Shown in pieces: positions 23,601 to 32,333 of a stretch of DNA of 64,000 bases (positions are counted from its first letter, which is position 1; every line of letters starts with the position of its first letter). Location: the NCBI GenBank assembly GCA_035515055.1, contig DATJBV010000068.1, positions 1 through 64,000 on the forward strand, in the 5' to 3' direction. A program made the translations under genes and the position numbers. This DNA comes from Pollutimonas sp035515055. GTDB lineage: Bacteria > Pseudomonadota > Gammaproteobacteria > Burkholderiales > Burkholderiaceae_B. Below the pieces are notes generated by a model, which worked only from the letters and a program-made list of their open reading frames with translations, ran no database searches and was not told the DNA's origin.

Positions 23601-24359
23601 TTATGGCGCACATATCAAGACGATTTCATCCAGCAGCGCGCGCCTCAGCGTAGCGATAAAGGCCGCGGCCGGTTCGTTGCGCATTGTGCTTAGCGGATGC
23701 AGCGATGCAACCCGGTCGGTGCTGTAACGTTTGCCGTTGCCGATGGCGCGTTCAAATCTATTTGCATGTTCTGTAACGGCGTCTGCGTCGACAGCCGCCA
23801 GAATCAAGGCATGCACAAGCACGATCTGTACACTTTGCGCCACGCCTCCAGGTTTATGGCGCCGCCATAGCTGGGCAGTGCCCACGACCTTCCTGGCGTT
23901 GCGGCCGCTGCCGACGGCCAGGTTGTAGCGGCCGTCGCAAAAAGATCCTTCGACGGGCTGGGCGTTGGTCTCAATCCCATGGGGGCGAAGCGCCGCCGAA
24001 ATGACGCTGCATATTAATTGGTAGGCCGCATCGGAATGATCTAGAGGCTTTCCGGCAACGGGGTACGCCAGGCTAAGGTTGATAATGCCCGGCCCCTGCG
24101 GGACAATGCCGCCGCCCGAGTGCCGCACAGTCACAGGCCAGCCTTGCGCCGCGAACGTTTCGCACGCGGATACGAAACCGGGAAACCGCTGATACGTGCG
24201 GGGGACGGCCAGCCCTTGTTCCATTTCCCACGCCGATGCGACCGGACCGTCTGTCGCGCTTGAAGTAATCAACGCTTCATCGGAACGCGATCCTGCCGCG
24301 TCGCCATGAGCCAGGACGCGGATTTGAAAGCGCGTGGCGCAGGAGCCCCGCTGGATCAA
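23601..24359 (-). CDS. Lipoate-protein ligase family (LplA/LipB fold) protein
   Basis: A protein of 252 residues. The BPL/LplA/LipB domain is shown by VRHSGGGIVPQGPGIINLSL (about residues 78-97) and by KVVGTAQLWRR (about 165), which supplies the catalytic Lys. The first motif differs from classical LplA (SGGGAVYHD), placing it with the divergent octanoyl or lipoyl transferases. It should attach or transfer lipoyl or octanoyl groups on E2 or GcvH domains; the exact reaction is uncertain. ATG overlaps the TGA of the upstream TM2 gene (ATGA), so it is coupled to it. Confidence 0.78.
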   Translation of the reverse strand: MIQRGSCATRFQIRVLAHGDAAGSRSDEALITSSATDGPVASAWEMEQGLAVPRTYQRFPGFVSACETFAAQGWPVTVRHSGGGIVPQGPGIINLSLAYPVAGKPLDHSDAAYQLICSVISAALRPHGIETNAQPVEGSFCDGRYNLAVGSGRNARKVVGTAQLWRRHKPGGVAQSVQIVLVHALILAAVDADAVTEHANRFERAIGNGKRYSTDRVASLHPLSTMRNEPAAAFIATLRRALLDEIVLICAP

Positions 24360-24823
24360 GATCGGACCAGGGTGAATTCTTCGTCGCTCATGAACATGTA
24401 GCGAACGGCGTCGATCAGGCCCAGCACGATGGCCAGCGGCGCGAAAATATAGAAGATGATCAGGTAGACGATACCCCAGCCGATCTGGCCAAGGTAAAAC
24501 CGGTGCGCGCCCAGCCAGCCCAGGAAGATCGCCAGCACAATAGTGATTTTGCGATGGTTGGTTGGCTTATTGAGAGCATCGCCCTTGCTTTTTATGATCC
24601 AGAGGCTTACAGGCACGGTAAGGGCCAGCGCAATCAAGACCTTGCCGGCATGCAAAGACACGTAATTCTTAGCGGCGTAGTAAATGTCGGAGAAGTTGTG
24701 GATGACCAGGCCAGTGAGGTGCGATAGCCATGCAAGCGCTTCGTACGCGATGGTCTCACCGAAGGTCAATGCCACCAGGATGATGATGAAGACCGCAATA
24801 GCCAGGATAATTTTTTGCAGCAT
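24356..24823 (-). CDS. TM2-domain membrane protein
   Basis: A protein of 155 residues. It has an N-terminal helix, a second helix near residues 62-78 and a C-terminal TM2 domain (FLGWLGAHRFYLGQIGWGIVYLI, then GLIDAVRYM). The GxxGxHRFYLG signature is the defining one. Its function is unknown. Translation of the following lipoate-ligase family gene is coupled to it by an ATGA overlap. Confidence 0.82.
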   Translation of the reverse strand: MLQKIILAIAVFIIILVALTFGETIAYEALAWLSHLTGLVIHNFSDIYYAAKNYVSLHAGKVLIALALTVPVSLWIIKSKGDALNKPTNHRKITIVLAIFLGWLGAHRFYLGQIGWGIVYLIIFYIFAPLAIVLGLIDAVRYMFMSDEEFTLVRS

Positions 24824-24860
24824 GGCTTGTGTTCCAACGTTTGCTCATGAAGCATTCAGT

Positions 24861-26039
24861 TTAATGACTATTCGTCTGTATCGGTTTGTCCGCATGTGTC
24901 AGACGCCATAACGACGTGGTCTCGGCGCGGCGCGCCATGTGCAGCGGATCGGCCGGGTCGATCGCCTTCCCATGTCGGGGGTGGGCGTCCAGCCTGCCAA
25001 GCACGCGCAAACCGGCCGCCGCAATGGCATCTGTCAGGAACTCGCGGCTGCGCAGGCCCAAGTGTTCGGCCAGGTCCGACATGATCAGCCAGCCCTCGCC
25101 GCCAGGGTGCAGGTGCTTGGCTAGGCCATTCAGGAAACTCAGCAGCATGCCGCTGTCGGGGTCGTATATGGCGCGTTCGATGGGGACGGTCGGTTTGGCG
25201 GGCAGCCAAGGCGGGTTGCAAATGATTAGAGAGCTGGTTTCCGCCGGGAACATATCGTCCTGACGAATGTCCACGATATGCCCGAGTTTCAAGCGATCGA
25301 TATTCTCGCGTGCGCAGGCCAGTGCCCGAGGGTCCTGCTCTGTGGCGATCACTTTCGCGAGGCCGCGTTTGGCCAGCACGGCCGCGAGCACGCCGCTACC
25401 CGTTCCAATGTCCAACGCCAGCGATGCCGTGGGTAGCGGGGCCTGGGCGACAAGGGCTATGTATTCGCCGCGGTTGGGTGAAAACACGCCATAGTGCACA
25501 TGTATGCTGGCGCCGAGCGCGGGAATGGCTACGCCTTTCTTGCGCCATTCGTGTGCTCCGATAATGCCTTGCAACGCCCGCAATGAAATGAGAAACGGCT
25601 CGTGTATGTCGCCCAAGGCGGCGCGGCAAGCGTCCCGCACGTCCGGCGCCCGGCGCAGCGCAATACTCCCGTCGCCGTCCAGCTGGATGAGCAGCTTGTT
25701 CAATAACTGCGTGCGTTGGGACTGATGCAGGCGGTACTGATGAAAGGCATCGCGCGGTGACGGAGGCGCCGCATCGGTTCGGGTTGTCTTTTTTTTATCG
25801 ATACGGCGCGTGAGCGCTTGAAGCAACTGCCTTCCATTGTGGAAATCGCCGCGCCATAGCAAGGCGGTACCCTGGCTGATCAATCGGTAGGCCGCATTGG
25901 CATTCAGCGTATCGTCGGCGACGACCACGCGCCGGGGCGCCGCGCTATTGTTTTCGGCGCACCATCGCGCCTGCCGCGGTTGTTCGTTTTCGGTCCATGA
26001 GACATGGACCGTTTCGGTAATGGGGTTCGATGCGTTCAT
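24861..26039 (-). CDS. Class I SAM-dependent methyltransferase with N-terminal extension
   Basis: A protein of 392 residues. The methyltransferase fold starts near residue 190. SAM motif I is LALDIGTGSGVLAAVLAKRG, followed by an acidic VIATEQDP and the catalytic motif IICNPPWLP (NPPW in place of NPPY). NPPY/W enzymes methylate the amide of Gln or Asn or exocyclic N of bases, as in PrmB/HemK and RlmG/RsmC types. The N-terminal 190 residues have no recognisable domain and may be a degenerate second fold, as in RsmC/RlmG. The target is uncertain. It lies three bases downstream of glpK and is probably co-transcribed. Confidence 0.78.
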   Translation of the reverse strand: MNASNPITETVHVSWTENEQPRQARWCAENNSAAPRRVVVADDTLNANAAYRLISQGTALLWRGDFHNGRQLLQALTRRIDKKKTTRTDAAPPSPRDAFHQYRLHQSQRTQLLNKLLIQLDGDGSIALRRAPDVRDACRAALGDIHEPFLISLRALQGIIGAHEWRKKGVAIPALGASIHVHYGVFSPNRGEYIALVAQAPLPTASLALDIGTGSGVLAAVLAKRGLAKVIATEQDPRALACARENIDRLKLGHIVDIRQDDMFPAETSSLIICNPPWLPAKPTVPIERAIYDPDSGMLLSFLNGLAKHLHPGGEGWLIMSDLAEHLGLRSREFLTDAIAAAGLRVLGRLDAHPRHGKAIDPADPLHMARRAETTSLWRLTHADKPIQTNSH

Positions 26040-26042
26040 GGC

Positions 26043-27536
26043 TTATTCTACGCAAGTCTGGCGGACCGCATGCTCCCATTCCTGCATCAGCGCTTCCGCC
26101 TGTGCCCTGGGCAACTGGGGCGTGAAGCGGCGCTCTTGTTGCCAAAGTGCCGACAGTGCCTGCTTGTCCGTGTATACGCCGCTGGCCAGCCCCGCCAGGT
26201 AAGCGGCGCCAAGCGCCGTGGTTTCCACCATGGTGGGGCGCACGACGGGAATGCCGAGGAGGTCGGCCTGGAATTGCATCAGCAAGTCGTTCACGCTGGC
26301 GCCGCCGTCCACACGCAGTTCGGTCAATGGCGCGGCGCCCGCCGCCGTGGCATCGCGGCTCATGGCAAGCAACAAGGCCGCGCTTTGATAGGCGATGCTT
26401 TCCAGGGCCGCGCGCGCAATATGCGCCATTGTGCTGCCTCGCGTAATACCGGTGATGGTGCCACGGGCTTGCGGCTTCCAGTACGGCGCGCCCAGTCCGG
26501 TGAAGGCAGGCACAAACTTTACGCCGCCCGCATCGGGAACAGTAAGCGCCAGCGCCTCGACTTCGCTGCTTTTGTTGAATGCCCCCAGACCGTCCCGTAG
26601 CCATTGAACGACCGCGCCGGCCACAAATACGCTGCCTTCCAGCGCGAACTCGGATTCGGGTCCGGTTTGCGCGGCACTGGTGGTCACCAACCCATTTTCA
26701 GAAAGCTGGAAGTTATTGCCAGTGTGCATCAACATGAAGCAGCCGGTGCCATACGTATTTTTGGCCATGCCCGCGGTGAAGCATGCCTGGCCGAAGAGGG
26801 CGCTTTGCTGGTCGCCGGCGACACCGCAAATGGGCACGGCATGGCCCAGGTGTTCGGGCGCCACGTTGCCGAATTCGCCCGAAGAAGGCAAGACTTCCGG
26901 CATGAGTGACGCCTCGATGTCGAGCGCGCGCAGCAGGTCGGCGTCCCACTGGTTGGTATGGACATTGAGCAGCATGGTGCGCGAGGCATTCGTCACGTCG
27001 GTGCTGTGCTCCTTGCCGTTGGTCAGTTGCCATATCAGCCAGCTGTCGACGGTCCCGAAGGCAAGTTCGCCCCGGCGCGCCTGCTCGCGGGCTTGGGGCA
27101 CATGGTCGAGTATCCACTGAAGTTTCGTAGCTGAAAAATAGGCGTCGACGCGCAAGCCGGTTTTCTGCAATATGACCTGGTCCATGCCTTGTTCGCGCAG
27201 CGCGGCGCAGGCGGGCTCGGCGCGCCTGTCTTGCCAGACGATGGCGTTATAAATGGGTAGTCCTGTCTTGCGATTCCAGACCACAGTGGTTTCGCGCTGG
27301 TTGGTAATTCCGATGGCGTGGATGTCGCCGGCCAGCAGGCCTGCCTGGGCGATGGCGTCGCGCGCTGTTGCCAACTGCGTACGCCAAATCTCCATTGGGT
27401 CGTGTTCCACCCATCCGGTTTCAGGATAGTGCTGGGTAAGTTCTTCTTGGGCTATTGCAACTATTTTTCCGCGTGTGTCGAACACAATACCGCGTGAGCT
27501 GGAGGTGCCTTGATCGAGTGCGAGTAGATATGTCAT
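26043..27536 (-). CDS. glpK: Glycerol kinase
   Basis: A protein of 497 residues, full length. It opens with LLALDQGTSSSRGIVFD, the FGGY ATP motif, and contains TGWVEHDP, TNQRETTVVW and the C-terminal FGGY signature GGASVNDLLMQFQADLLG. It phosphorylates glycerol to sn-glycerol-3-phosphate with ATP. It follows glpR by 30 bases on the same strand and faces the glycerol ABC importer genes across the divergent gap, supplying the step between import and GlpD. Confidence 0.97.
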   Translation of the reverse strand: MTYLLALDQGTSSSRGIVFDTRGKIVAIAQEELTQHYPETGWVEHDPMEIWRTQLATARDAIAQAGLLAGDIHAIGITNQRETTVVWNRKTGLPIYNAIVWQDRRAEPACAALREQGMDQVILQKTGLRVDAYFSATKLQWILDHVPQAREQARRGELAFGTVDSWLIWQLTNGKEHSTDVTNASRTMLLNVHTNQWDADLLRALDIEASLMPEVLPSSGEFGNVAPEHLGHAVPICGVAGDQQSALFGQACFTAGMAKNTYGTGCFMLMHTGNNFQLSENGLVTTSAAQTGPESEFALEGSVFVAGAVVQWLRDGLGAFNKSSEVEALALTVPDAGGVKFVPAFTGLGAPYWKPQARGTITGITRGSTMAHIARAALESIAYQSAALLLAMSRDATAAGAAPLTELRVDGGASVNDLLMQFQADLLGIPVVRPTMVETTALGAAYLAGLASGVYTDKQALSALWQQERRFTPQLPRAQAEALMQEWEHAVRQTCVE

Positions 27537-27566
27537 GGTAGGCCACGGGGAGTCGGTCGGGCGGCA

Positions 27567-28331
27567 TCAAAGTGCCACATCGCATCTTACCTGCGCCTGC
27601 GCCAGGATGTCGGGAAAAGGCTCCGGCGGAGGGGCATCGGTAAACAGCCTGTCCACCTGAGCAAGCTGCGCCACATGCACCATGGCTTGCCGGTTGAATT
27701 TACTGACGTCGGTCGCCAACCAAACTTCTCGGGCGTGAGAAATGATGGCCTGCGAGACCTTTACCTCGCGGTAATCATAGTCGCGTAGCGACCCGTCGGA
27801 CTCGATGCCGGAAATGCCGATCAGCGCAATGTCCACCTTGAATTGACGAATGAAATCGACTGTGGCTTCGCCGACGATGCCATAGTCCCTGGGGCGCACC
27901 ACGCCGCCGGCCACGATGACTTCGCTGTTTGGATTGCGGCTTAATATGGCAGCCACATTAATGTTGTTGGTGATCACTCGCAGGCCCGTATGCTGCATCA
28001 ACGCCTTGGCGATCGCTTCAGTCGTTGTCCCGATATTGATTAGCAACGAGCAGTTATTGGGCACGGCGCGTGCCACCGCCAGTGCAATCCGGCGCTTGCC
28101 TTCCGCATGCAGGACCTCGCGCTGATGATGGCCGATGTTCTCGATGGTGGAGGCGGGCAGGCGTACACCGCCATGGAACCGCGCCAATAGTCCGGCCTCG
28201 GACAAGCGTTGCACATCGCGCCTGACGGTTTGGACCGTAACGCACAGATGGGTGGCCAACTCGTCGACCGAGCTGTAGTGGCTTTCATTTACGTGTTGCA
28301 GGAGTTTGAGTTGGCGTGGATTCGGATTCAT
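27567..28331 (-). CDS. glpR: DeoR-family repressor of glycerol genes
   Basis: A protein of 254 residues. An N-terminal DeoR helix-turn-helix (VDELATHLCVTVQTVRRDVQRLSEAGLL) is followed by an effector domain typical of DeoR regulators, ending with FTDAPPPEP near the C-terminus. The start was set at MNPNPRQLKLL (28331), the normal distance before the HTH; a longer reading from 28427 runs into the divergent promoter region. By position and family it should repress both glpR-glpK and glpSTPQUV-glpD, with glycerol-3-phosphate as inducer. Confidence 0.92.
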   Translation of the reverse strand: MNPNPRQLKLLQHVNESHYSSVDELATHLCVTVQTVRRDVQRLSEAGLLARFHGGVRLPASTIENIGHHQREVLHAEGKRRIALAVARAVPNNCSLLINIGTTTEAIAKALMQHTGLRVITNNINVAAILSRNPNSEVIVAGGVVRPRDYGIVGEATVDFIRQFKVDIALIGISGIESDGSLRDYDYREVKVSQAIISHAREVWLATDVSKFNRQAMVHVAQLAQVDRLFTDAPPPEPFPDILAQAQVRCDVAL

Positions 28332-28346
28332 TTCAGTGCCGGCAGA

Positions 28347-28430
28347 GAACAATAAGGAATTTACTGCGAAACAAAAGGAACCGATCCTAGGGTTTTCATC
28401 AAGGGAATATGCGCTAAAAACGAACAATAA
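28347..28430. promoter_or_regulatory. Candidate GlpR operator elements in the divergent gap
   Basis: GAACAATAA occurs at 28347-28355 and again at 28422-28430 in the same orientation, 75 bases apart. ATGCGC flanks the second copy on both sides. Known GlpR sites contain TTCG/CGAAC half-sites; ACGAAC at 28420-28425 fits one half. The assignment is tentative, and no -10/-35 pair was chosen. Confidence 0.3.
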
Positions 28431-28465
28431 TGCGCAGAAGAGAACTCGGTGAACGGGGGCTGTCC

Positions 28466-29548
28466 ATGCAGTTGAGGCTAGAGGGCATCAGCAAGAACGT
28501 GGGAAGCGAACACTGGATTTACGAAACCAGTCTTGTTCCCCATGCGGGCGCCCTTACCGTTTTGCTAGGTGCGACGCAGGCGGGAAAGACCAGTATCATG
28601 CGCATCATGGCAGGCCTCGATGCGCCGTCCAGCGGCAAGGTATTCGTCGACGATCGCGACGTCACGGGCCACTCGGTACGCAAGCGCAATGTTGCCATGG
28701 TGTACCAGCAGTTCATCAATTACCCGTCGCTTACCGTTAGGCAAAACATCGCCTCGCCTCTGGCCTTGCGCGGCGAAAAGAATATAGACCAGCGGGTGCG
28801 CGTCCTGGCCGACAAGCTGCGCATCGGCATGTTCATGGATCGTCTGCCGTCCGAACTATCCGGGGGTCAACAGCAACGCGTGGCGTTGGCCCGCGCCATG
28901 GCCAAGGACGCTCCCCTGATGCTGCTCGACGAGCCCCTGGTCAACCTGGATTACAAACTGCGTGAAGAACTACGCGAGGAGCTCGGCCAGCTATTCATCG
29001 ACGGCCGCTCCACGATTGTGTACGCCACTACCGAGCCGGGCGAAGCCTTGTTGCTGGGCGGCTATACGGCTGTCCTGGATCGTGGCAGGCTGCTGCAATA
29101 CGGGCGAGCCACCGAGGTCTTCCATAATCCGTGTTCGGTAAAAGTGGCGCGCGCATTCAGCGATCCGCCAATGAATTTTATTGCCGCCTCCAGGGCAGTA
29201 GGGGGGGTGAAGTTGCCCGGCGCCGTCTTAATTCCGCTGGACCTGCCCTATGTCCGCGCTGAAAGCGAAGCCGCTGTTACCGTCGGCTTGCGGGCCAATG
29301 CGCTGCGTTTGCGCGAACGCCCCGGTGACCTTGCTGTCCAGGGCACAGTGCAATTGGCCGAGATTTCGGGTTCCGACACATTTATCCATATGGACAGCAA
29401 TATCGGCAGTCTGGTCGCTCACGCCGGCGGTGTGCATCACTTCTCCATCGGCGCCGGCATGCGGCTATATTTCTCGCCATCCGCCGCCTTCGTCTTCGAT
29501 AGCGGCGGCGATCTGGTGCTGGCCCCAACGCCCGCAGGGAAATACTGA
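28466..29548 (+). CDS. glpS: Glycerol ABC importer ATPase GlpS
   Basis: A protein of 360 residues of the MalK/UgpC type, with the nucleotide-binding domain at about 1-240 and an OB-like regulatory domain after. The Walker A is GATQAGKT, lacking the central Gly of GxxGxGK. The Q-loop, canonical signature LSGGQQQR and Walker B LMLLDEP are present. Where the switch His normally sits (VTHD) it reads ATTE, so the His is missing. It pairs with GlpT, which has the opposite defects. The start was set at MQLRLEG with GGGGG upstream. It is the first gene of a seven-gene unit ending in glpD. Confidence 0.92.
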   Translation: MQLRLEGISKNVGSEHWIYETSLVPHAGALTVLLGATQAGKTSIMRIMAGLDAPSSGKVFVDDRDVTGHSVRKRNVAMVYQQFINYPSLTVRQNIASPLALRGEKNIDQRVRVLADKLRIGMFMDRLPSELSGGQQQRVALARAMAKDAPLMLLDEPLVNLDYKLREELREELGQLFIDGRSTIVYATTEPGEALLLGGYTAVLDRGRLLQYGRATEVFHNPCSVKVARAFSDPPMNFIAASRAVGGVKLPGAVLIPLDLPYVRAESEAAVTVGLRANALRLRERPGDLAVQGTVQLAEISGSDTFIHMDSNIGSLVAHAGGVHHFSIGAGMRLYFSPSAAFVFDSGGDLVLAPTPAGKY

Positions 29549-29549
29549 C

Positions 29550-30626
29550 ATGGCTCGAATCGACCTGGATCTGGCCCATGCCTATATGCCGCATCCTGAA
29601 AAGGAAGAAGACTACGCCTTGCTGCCGCTCAAGCTCACGTTCGAAGACGGTGGCGCCTATGCCTTGCTTGGCCCCTCGGGCTGCGGCAAGACAACCATGC
29701 TGAATATTATCTCCGGGCTGATCACACCATCTCAGGGAAGCGTAAAGTTCAACGGTGTCGACAAGACTGCCGCAACGCCTCAAGAGCGCAACATTGCGCA
29801 GGTATTTCAGTTTCCTGTCGTTTACGACACCATGACGGTAGGGGAGAACCTGGCGTTTCCTCTGCGCAACCGGAAGGTGCCGCCCGCGCAGATCAAGGCG
29901 CGCGTTGGCCAGATCGCCGAAATTCTTGAGCTCAGCCATCAGCTGGATCAGCGTGCGGCCGGCCTCACGGCCGACGCCAAGCAGAAAATTTCCCTGGGCC
30001 GCGGCCTGGTGCGCGCCGATGTGTCGGCTGTTTTGTTCGACGAACCCCTGACCGTCATCGACCCGCAGCTCAAATGGCAATTACGCCGCAAGCTCAAGCA
30101 AATTCATCACGAACTCAAGCTTACGCTTATCTATGTCACTCACGACCAAATAGAAGCGCTGACTTTTGCCCAACAAATCATGGTGATGTCGCGGGGCAAG
30201 GTGGTGCAGGCGGGGACGCCTGAAGCGCTCTTCGAGCGGCCCGCCCACACATTTGTCGGGCACTTTATCGGTTCGCCTGGCATGAACCTGCTGCCTTGCA
30301 GCTTTGCGCACGGCGTTCTGGAGGTCGCGGGGCAAGCAGTGACGGTGCCCAACGGCATGGCGGTGCCGGCGGGCGCATCCAAGCTGGGTATACGCCCTGA
30401 GTACACGCGGCTGGCGCAACCCGACCAGCCAGGCGCGGTGCGTGCCACCATCAATCAAGTGCAGGATATTGGCGTGTGCCAACTGCTGACGGCTCGCGTC
30501 GATGCGCAGACAATACGCGCGCGCCTGGATCTGAACCAGGAGCTGCCCACGGCCGGGTCAACGGTGGGACTGGTGCTTCTGGATCCCCATACATGTTTTT
30601 ATGAAGACGAGGAGCTTATTGCATGA
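29550..30626 (+). CDS. glpT: Glycerol ABC importer ATPase GlpT
   Basis: A protein of 358 residues. The Walker A is a normal GPSGCGKT, the Q-loop is VFQFP, Walker B is AVLFDEP, and the switch His is present in VTHDQIEAL. The signature that should read LSGGQ is LTADAKQK, so the motif is lost while the following helix (ISLGRGL) is kept. Together with GlpS this gives one complete and one degenerate composite ATP site. It begins one base after the glpS stop, and its end overlaps glpP by four bases. It should not be confused with the unrelated G3P antiporter of the same name. Confidence 0.92.
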   Translation: MARIDLDLAHAYMPHPEKEEDYALLPLKLTFEDGGAYALLGPSGCGKTTMLNIISGLITPSQGSVKFNGVDKTAATPQERNIAQVFQFPVVYDTMTVGENLAFPLRNRKVPPAQIKARVGQIAEILELSHQLDQRAAGLTADAKQKISLGRGLVRADVSAVLFDEPLTVIDPQLKWQLRRKLKQIHHELKLTLIYVTHDQIEALTFAQQIMVMSRGKVVQAGTPEALFERPAHTFVGHFIGSPGMNLLPCSFAHGVLEVAGQAVTVPNGMAVPAGASKLGIRPEYTRLAQPDQPGAVRATINQVQDIGVCQLLTARVDAQTIRARLDLNQELPTAGSTVGLVLLDPHTCFYEDEELIA

Positions 30627-31516
30627 GCCAGTCCCTCAAGCCCGTCAATCACAAAGCATGGTGGCTGATCCTCCCGGTGTGCCTATGCGTCGCCTTTTCA
30701 GCGGTCCTGCCGTTGATGACGGTCGTCAATTATTCTGTCCAGGATGTCATTTCGCCGACCCGCGCGGTTTTTGTCGGTACCGAGTGGTTCACCGCCGTGA
30801 TGCGGGACCAGGATCTGCACGCGGCCCTGGTTCGTCAACTGGTTTTCTCGCTATCGGTACTTGTCATCGAGATTCCACTAGGTGTTTTTCTTGCGTTGTC
30901 CATGCCCGCCGCTGGCTGGAAATCGTCCGCCGTGCTGGTGCTGGTGGCATTGTCGCTACTCATTCCCTGGAACGTCGTCGGGACGATCTGGCAGATATTC
31001 GGTCGCGCTGACATCGGGCTGATGGGCCATGCGCTTGCGCTCATGGGGATCGAATACAGTTACGCCAGCAATTCCACCGATGCCTGGCTGACCGTCTTGC
31101 TGATGGATGTGTGGCACTGGACGCCGCTGGTGGCGTTGCTGGCATTTGCTGGCCTGCGATCCATTCCGGACGCGTATTACCAGGCGGCCAGCATCGACGG
31201 AGCCAGCAAATTTGCGGTCTTTCGGTACATACAGCTGCCCAAGATGCGCGGCGTACTGATGATTGCAGTCTTGCTGCGCTTCATGGACAGTTTCATGATT
31301 TATACAGAGCCATTTGTATTGACAGGCGGCGGACCTGGCGATGCCACGACGTTTCTTAGCCAATACCTGACGCAGAAGGCCGTTGGCCAGTTCGATCTCG
31401 GCCCAGCCGCGGCCTTTTCCCTGATCTACTTCCTGATTATTCTGCTGCTGTGCTTCATTTTGTACAACTGGATGCTGCGCGTGGGCACGCAGGACAAGGG
31501 GCATGGCCATGAATAG
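30623..31516 (+). CDS. glpP: Glycerol ABC importer permease GlpP
   Basis: A protein of 297 residues with six membrane helices. The cytoplasmic EAA loop, which docks on the ATPase, reads YYQAASIDGASKFAVFRYIQLP (about residues 188-209; conserved Ala and Gly kept). It is the N-terminal-type partner (MalF/UgpA-like) of a heteromeric channel with GlpQ. ATG overlaps the glpT stop. Confidence 0.92.
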   Translation: MSQSLKPVNHKAWWLILPVCLCVAFSAVLPLMTVVNYSVQDVISPTRAVFVGTEWFTAVMRDQDLHAALVRQLVFSLSVLVIEIPLGVFLALSMPAAGWKSSAVLVLVALSLLIPWNVVGTIWQIFGRADIGLMGHALALMGIEYSYASNSTDAWLTVLLMDVWHWTPLVALLAFAGLRSIPDAYYQAASIDGASKFAVFRYIQLPKMRGVLMIAVLLRFMDSFMIYTEPFVLTGGGPGDATTFLSQYLTQKAVGQFDLGPAAAFSLIYFLIILLLCFILYNWMLRVGTQDKGHGHE

Positions 31517-32324
31517 GAAGACCCGTTTTCGCAAACGCAGTATCTTTCTTGTCCTGTACCTCATCTTTGCCATGCTGCCCATTTACTGGATGGTCAACAT
31601 GAGCTTCAAGACGAATCAAGGCATTTTGTCCAGCTTTGCATTGTGGCCGGAAAACTTCACGTGGGACAACTACAAAACGATCTTCACCGACCCATCCTGG
31701 TATAGCGGCTATATCAATAGCCTTATTTATGTGGTCCTCAACACGGTCATGTCGGTAACGGTGGCATTGCCCGCGGCCTATGCATTTTCGCGCTATCAAT
31801 TCCTGGGCGACAAGCATGTGTTCTTCTGGCTGCTGACGAATCGCATGACCCCGCCCGCCGTGTTTTTATTGCCGTTCTTCCAGCTGTATTCCACGTTGGG
31901 CCTGATGGATACCTATTGGGCCGTGGCCCTGGCCCACTTGGTATTCAACGTTCCGCTGGCGGTCTGGATACTGGAAGGTTTCATGAGCGGCATTCCGCGT
32001 GAAGTCGACGAGACCGCCTATATCGACGGATACAGTTTTCCCCGGTTCTTCCTGACCATATTCCTTCCCCTGATCAAGGCCGGTGTCGGCGTCGCCGCAT
32101 TCTTCTGCTTCATGTTCAGTTGGGTGGAGCTCTTGCTGGCCCGCACGCTGACCAGCGTCAACGCCAAGCCCATCGTGGCCACCATGACGCGAACGGTCTC
32201 GGCCTCCGGCATGGACTGGGCCACGCTGGCCGCTGCGGGAACACTTACCATTATTCCGGGGGCGATCGTCATCTGGTTTGTGCGCCACTACATCGCCAAG
32301 GGCTTTGCCATGGGCCGCGTCTAA
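31509..32324 (+). CDS. glpQ: Glycerol ABC importer permease GlpQ
   Basis: A protein of 271 residues with six membrane helices. Its EAA loop is VDETAYIDGYSFPRFFLTIFLP (about residues 158-179). It is the second permease of the heteromer (MalG/UgpE-like). The start was placed at ATG 31509 rather than 31503 because AAGGGG at 31496-31501 is seven bases from 31509 but only one base from 31503. It overlaps glpP by eight bases. Confidence 0.92.
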   Translation: MNRKTRFRKRSIFLVLYLIFAMLPIYWMVNMSFKTNQGILSSFALWPENFTWDNYKTIFTDPSWYSGYINSLIYVVLNTVMSVTVALPAAYAFSRYQFLGDKHVFFWLLTNRMTPPAVFLLPFFQLYSTLGLMDTYWAVALAHLVFNVPLAVWILEGFMSGIPREVDETAYIDGYSFPRFFLTIFLPLIKAGVGVAAFFCFMFSWVELLLARTLTSVNAKPIVATMTRTVSASGMDWATLAAAGTLTIIPGAIVIWFVRHYIAKGFAMGRV

Positions 32325-32333
32325 GGAGAAGAA

